A DNA stretch of 7,539 nucleotides, taken from contig JBIOWC010000322.1 of NCBI GenBank assembly GCA_044868105.1, positions 1-7,539 on the forward strand. The letters are read 5' to 3'. This document shows positions 5,738 to 7,539 of the stretch, in pieces. The notes beneath the pieces are model-generated. The model was given only the letters and a program-made list of their open reading frames with translations, searched no databases and was not told the DNA's origin. Within the stretch, counting starts at the first letter, position 1. The number at the start of each line of letters is the position of its first letter. The translations under genes were made by a program, and so were the position numbers. The DNA is from JBFMDH01 sp044868105 (lineage in GTDB: Bacteria > Acidobacteriota > Blastocatellia > UBA7656).

Positions 5738-5797
5738 GTAAAAGCGCGGTGCGGGAAAGCATTCAAGCGGGGCTAGAAATAAATCGGGCATTTTTTC

Positions 5798-6068
5798 AGT
5801 AGTGGGTCAGGAAGAAATAGGTTGGCCCGCGGTTGGCGCTAAATAAGTAAAGTCCCGCCCAACGACCAGTAAACAGTGATCTCTGGACAAGTAAAAAGTT
5901 ATCTTCGGATTAGACGGAAAAGGCGGATAAAGCGCCATCGGCTGGGGCGGATAAATCGCCATCCGTCTTTTCCGCCCCATCAGAAGATGACCTTGTCCCT
6001 GACAACAGACCACCGTTCTTTTAACGATCAAATAATTTCATTCCCCTAATTTCAATCTGACCCATTAC
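5798..6068. mobile_element. MITE-like non-autonomous element with terminal inverted repeats and 9 bp target duplication
   Basis: The left end GTAGTGGGTCAG (5799-5810) is inverted at the right end as CTGACCCATTAC (6057-6068), one mismatch in 12. The similarity continues inward (GAAATAGG against GAAATTAGG). Deeper in, GGACAAG (5885-5891) followed by TATCTTCGGAT matches the inverted CATCTTCTGAT beside GGACAAG (5992-5998), and GACGGAAAAGGCGGAT matches GGCGGAAAAGACGGAT read from the other strand. Almost the whole element can therefore fold as a long imperfect hairpin. It is flanked by a perfect direct repeat CATTTTTTC (5789-5797 and 6069-6077), as expected for a 9 bp target-site duplication, although the T-run makes it less specific; one extra A (5798) separates the left duplication from the terminal repeat. 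No transposase is encoded. The frame at 5807-6031 on the minus strand only traverses the palindrome. Confidence 0.75.
5922..5963. repeat. 18 bp direct repeat at the centre of the MITE-like element
   Basis: GGCGGATAAAGCGCCATC (5922-5939) and GGCGGATAAATCGCCATC (5946-5963) differ at one base and are six bases apart. Each contains the small inverted pair GGCG/CGCC. Together they form the tip of the long hairpin of the element. Confidence 0.85.
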
Positions 6069-6240
6069 CATTTTTTCTATGCGCTTGATAGATGAAAAGC
6101 ATCCGCGTATGATTGCGCTGATTTCATTATTCAGAAATGTTTACAAGCTGAGTTATCCAACATCAGCATTGTTGTCGGGGCAAAACACCAATCAAAGTTT
6201 GTTTATAGGCAAACTAATAAATTCCTATCAACAGAAACAG

Positions 6241-6276
6241 CTTATGATAAGCGACACAAGTTCGTCTTATCATAAA
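6241..6276. promoter_or_regulatory. Two palindromic operator-like sites (or hairpin) upstream of the secreted VOC gene
   Basis: CTTATGATAAG (6241-6251) is a perfect palindrome around a central G. CTTATCATAAA (6266-6276) is the same site with one end base changed. Their centres are 25 bp apart and they lie 51-86 bases before the ATG at 6327. The two also form a 10 bp perfect inverted repeat (6242-6251 with 6266-6275). They could be a double operator for a dimeric regulator or an RNA hairpin in the leader. The AT-rich stretch 6078-6326 holds no gene I can support. Confidence 0.5.
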
Positions 6277-6326
6277 CCATTTTTCAGGGTCTAATTCCTG
6301 TTAGATGGACTATAAGGAGAACACGA

Positions 6327-6803
6327 ATGCGAAACACGATTCTGGCGATAACTTTGGTTTTGACTTTTGTTACCGGACAGTCTCAGGTGCGTCCTTCAAA
6401 GTCGCTCCCAGCCGACGTCGGTCCCGGCCGCATCGCCTGGTTCGACCTCACCACATCCAACCTGCCTCAATCCAGGGAGTTCTATGGCAAGCTCTTCGAT
6501 TGGAAATTTAACCCCCTGCAGGGAACTGATCTGGCGGTAGAGATCGTCGCCAGCGGCGTGGCCATCGGGACGCTAAGAGTTACCGAAGGCAAGATCAGTG
6601 CCTTCAATGGAGTGGTCTATGTTCAGGTGAGCGACCTCCAGGCAAGCTGCAATAAAGCGAAGGAACTGGGAGCGACACTGGTGCCCGGATTCCCCTTTAA
6701 CCTGTCTGATGGCACCGGAGCCATCGGTCTGGTTATTGATCCATCGGGTCATCCGATAGGCCTGTATTCCAGAACGCGACTCGCGTTGCCGCCAGTCAAG
6801 TAA
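6327..6803 (+). CDS. Secreted VOC (glyoxalase-fold) family protein
   Basis: The product has 158 residues. Residues 1-18 form a hydrophobic N-terminal signal (MRNTILAITLVLTFVTGQ) with no clear signal-peptidase I site and no lipobox. The rest is a single VOC domain: GRIAWFDLTTSNLPQSREFY (34-53), GKLFDWKFNPL (54-64), a central strand VAIGTLRV, the second module FNGVVYVQVSDLQASCNKAK and ELGATLVPG, and a closing strand GAIGLVIDPSGHPIGLYS (131-148). It resembles the VOC proteins often annotated as CFP30B/CFP32-like. The final strand ends in Gly-Leu-Tyr and lacks the metal-ligand Glu, so metal-dependent catalysis is doubtful and binding is as likely. AAGGAG eight bases before the ATG sets the start. 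It is unrelated in detail to the VOC gene at 4342-5022. A weak GGCTTT/AAAGCC hairpin (6815-6828) follows the stop without a T-run. Confidence 0.9.
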   Translation: MRNTILAITLVLTFVTGQSQVRPSKSLPADVGPGRIAWFDLTTSNLPQSREFYGKLFDWKFNPLQGTDLAVEIVASGVAIGTLRVTEGKISAFNGVVYVQVSDLQASCNKAKELGATLVPGFPFNLSDGTGAIGLVIDPSGHPIGLYSRTRLALPPVK

Positions 6804-6845
6804 GGATTCCGGCCGGCTTTGGAAAGCCTGTCATAGTATAGGGCA

Positions 6846-6921
6846 GCCGCAGCAGCTTACCCCACGACGCCATTTTCAATTAGCGGCCTGGCTGATTGAG
6901 CGAGGTTTGCCGGGGCTCGCT
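6846..6921. repeat. Dispersed repeat, copy B
   Basis: Bases 6846-6901 match copy A (2988-3043) without gaps, with the same three conserved blocks. The right part again carries an inverted repeat, here AGCGAG ... CTCGCT (ending near 6919), which uses different bases from copy A at the same place. Copy B lies in the 6804-7134 gap between the secreted VOC gene and the CHAT gene, which otherwise contains two palindromes and no supported gene. Confidence 0.6.
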
Positions 6922-6989
6922 TGAGGGATCCGCAGAAGCCTACTGCGAATGTTAGAACAAGTCTCATAAACATGTTGAACTGGTTGAGA

Positions 6990-7006
6990 GGCGGCCAGAG
7001 ACCGCC
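6990..7006. repeat. REP-like palindrome, first of two
   Basis: GGCGGCC-AGA-GACCGCC: the two 7-base arms are complementary except for one C/A pair. It lies 12 bases before a second palindrome of similar core. It is in non-coding DNA past the 3' end of the CHAT gene and has no T-tract. Confidence 0.5.
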
Positions 7007-7018
7007 GTATGGCGAGGC

Positions 7019-7039
7019 GGCGCAGTCTTTGACCGCGCC
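7019..7039. repeat. REP-like palindrome, second of two
   Basis: GGCGCAGTC (7019-7027) is complementary to GACCGCGCC (7031-7039) at eight of nine positions, with the loop TTT. The core GTC-N3-GAC flanked by GC-rich arms is shared with 6990-7006 and with the palindrome at 5714-5737. Confidence 0.5.
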
Positions 7040-7134
7040 TCCTCAGCGGGCGTTGATATTTATGAGAGGGGTTGTAGCAATTAATAAACTTTATGTAAAA
7101 GAACCTTTAAGTAAGAGTGTTCTGGCATCATTGA

Positions 7135-7539
7135 TTACTTCCATTCTCCTTGCAGAACGAAGGCCGCCCAGTAGTACGGAGCGCCGTATTGCTTTTCTTT
7201 CCACATGGCAGCCTGAGCTTGTCTGAGGGCTGCCGCAGGGGATAGCCCCTCTTTCAAAACCCCTCGATAAAATTTATACATCAACTCAGCCGTAGCCTCA
7301 TCATCTACGGTCCACAAAGAAGCCAGCACCCTTGCGGCGCCTGCGTACATAAAGCCACGGGTTAATCCGACCAGCCCTTCGCCTTTAACTTCCTTGCCAA
7401 GGCCCGTCTCGCAGGCGCTCAACACGATTAGCTCGGCCGGTAATTTCAAGTCATAAATTTCATGGGCTTGGAGGAAGCCATTTTGGGGCTGGCCTTCTTG
7501 GTTGACCATGGTCAAGAGAATGCCTGATAGTTCCGGGTG
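7135..7539 (-). CDS. CHAT-domain (caspase/separase-like) protease, C-terminal part (runs off right edge)
   Basis: The frame is open to the window edge and gives 134 residues, so the true start lies outside; the in-frame TTG at 7515 and ATG at 7509 fall inside the domain. From the edge it reads HPELSGILLTMVNQEGQPQN, then AHEIYDLKLPAELIVLSACE with TGLG (Cys43 of the fragment, the expected nucleophile), GEGLVGLTRGFMYAGAARVL, ASLWTVDDEATAELM, and finally YYWAAFVLQGEWK. This is a near-textbook CHAT C-terminus. The catalytic His (ATHG motif) would be a few residues beyond the edge. CHAT proteins are clan CD cysteine peptidases, usually with long N-terminal tetratricopeptide repeats; known relatives include the gRNA-guided TPR-CHAT of type III-E CRISPR systems and gasdermin-activating proteases. 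Whether this one is a stand-alone TPR-CHAT protein cannot be seen. No terminator is evident after the stop. Confidence 0.93.
   Translation of the reverse strand, partial: HPELSGILLTMVNQEGQPQNGFLQAHEIYDLKLPAELIVLSACETGLGKEVKGEGLVGLTRGFMYAGAARVLASLWTVDDEATAELMYKFYRGVLKEGLSPAAALRQAQAAMWKEKQYGAPYYWAAFVLQGEWK

Larger units (their letters stand above)
5335..5788. other. Long stretch without a recognisable gene
   Basis: I read all six frames here. The open frames on the plus strand (5167-5679 and 5517-5708) have no ribosome site, carry no known motif and are rich in Arg, Cys, Ser and His in the way of chance frames; one overlaps the frameshifted minus-strand gene. Non-coding items in this stretch are the promoter at 5392-5419, a 7 bp inverted repeat CTACCAC/GTGGTAG (5657-5663 and 5692-5698), and the strong palindrome at 5714-5737. 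The MITE-like element and its target duplication begin at 5789. Confidence 0.55.

Noticed and set aside
6079..6294. 71-codon open frame on the plus strand next to the MITE-like element
   Set aside because: The start directly follows a T-run with no ribosome site and abuts the target duplication. The sequence is low in complexity and unlike any family.
6815..6828. Terminator after the secreted VOC gene
   Set aside because: GGCTTT/AAAGCC has a two-base loop (or five pairs with a four-base loop) and no T-run. Too weak to list as a terminator.
6921..7226. 101-codon open frame on the plus strand
   Set aside because: It starts at a TTG without a ribosome site, runs through dispersed repeat and palindromes, and ends inside the antisense CHAT gene.
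1..7539. tRNA or rRNA genes
   Set aside because: No cloverleaf with a TTCGA-type T-loop and CCA-side acceptor, and no rRNA-like stretch was seen on either strand by eye; a tRNA scan would settle it.

Overview
The window looks like an accessory stretch of a bacterial chromosome with intermediate G+C. It has short, loosely packed genes on both strands, long gaps and many degenerate repeats. A CHAT-domain protease, an ImmA/IrrE-type gene and Tat-exported and secreted small proteins on this background would fit Acidobacteriota (Blastocatellia-like). That assignment is an impression from gene content and style; there is no rRNA or other phylogenetic marker here.

Layout. 1-549 (minus): a ribbon-helix-helix (RHH) DNA-binding protein, with its own promoter, overlaps the start of an ImmA/IrrE-like metallopeptidase gene that runs off the left edge. 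550-1206: an AT-rich gap, then a small Cys/His protein of unknown function (plus). 1207-2094: a Tat-exported dienelactone hydrolase (plus), followed by a hairpin and a 4 x 15 bp tandem repeat. 2384-2876: a small secreted beta-rich protein with a strong intrinsic terminator. 2877-3206: non-coding, with an 18 bp tandem duplication and copy A of a dispersed repeat. 3207-3641 (minus): a conserved-looking protein of unknown function. 3735-4114 (plus): a decayed C-terminal piece of a tyrosine recombinase. 4342-5022 (minus): a GC-rich VOC/glyoxalase-family gene with a helical C-terminal extension, preceded by a short frameshifted gene (5103-5334). 5335-5788: no recognisable gene, one strong palindrome. 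5798-6068: a roughly 270 bp MITE-like element with terminal inverted repeats and a 9 bp target duplication. 6327-6803 (plus): a second VOC protein with a signal peptide, downstream of two palindromic operator-like sites. 6804-7134: copy B of the dispersed repeat and two REP-like palindromes. 7135-7539 (minus): the C-terminal part of a CHAT protease, running off the right edge.

The genes do not form one pathway. The only obvious functional pair is RHH plus ImmA/IrrE, which resembles regulator-protease or toxin-antitoxin modules. The recombinase remnant, the MITE-like insertion, the palindromes, the frameshifted gene and the foreign-looking composition of the first VOC gene together suggest a region with a history of insertion and decay. 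I did not find a clearly complete new system. The best leads are the RHH-ImmA pair, the MITE-like element and the shared palindrome family.
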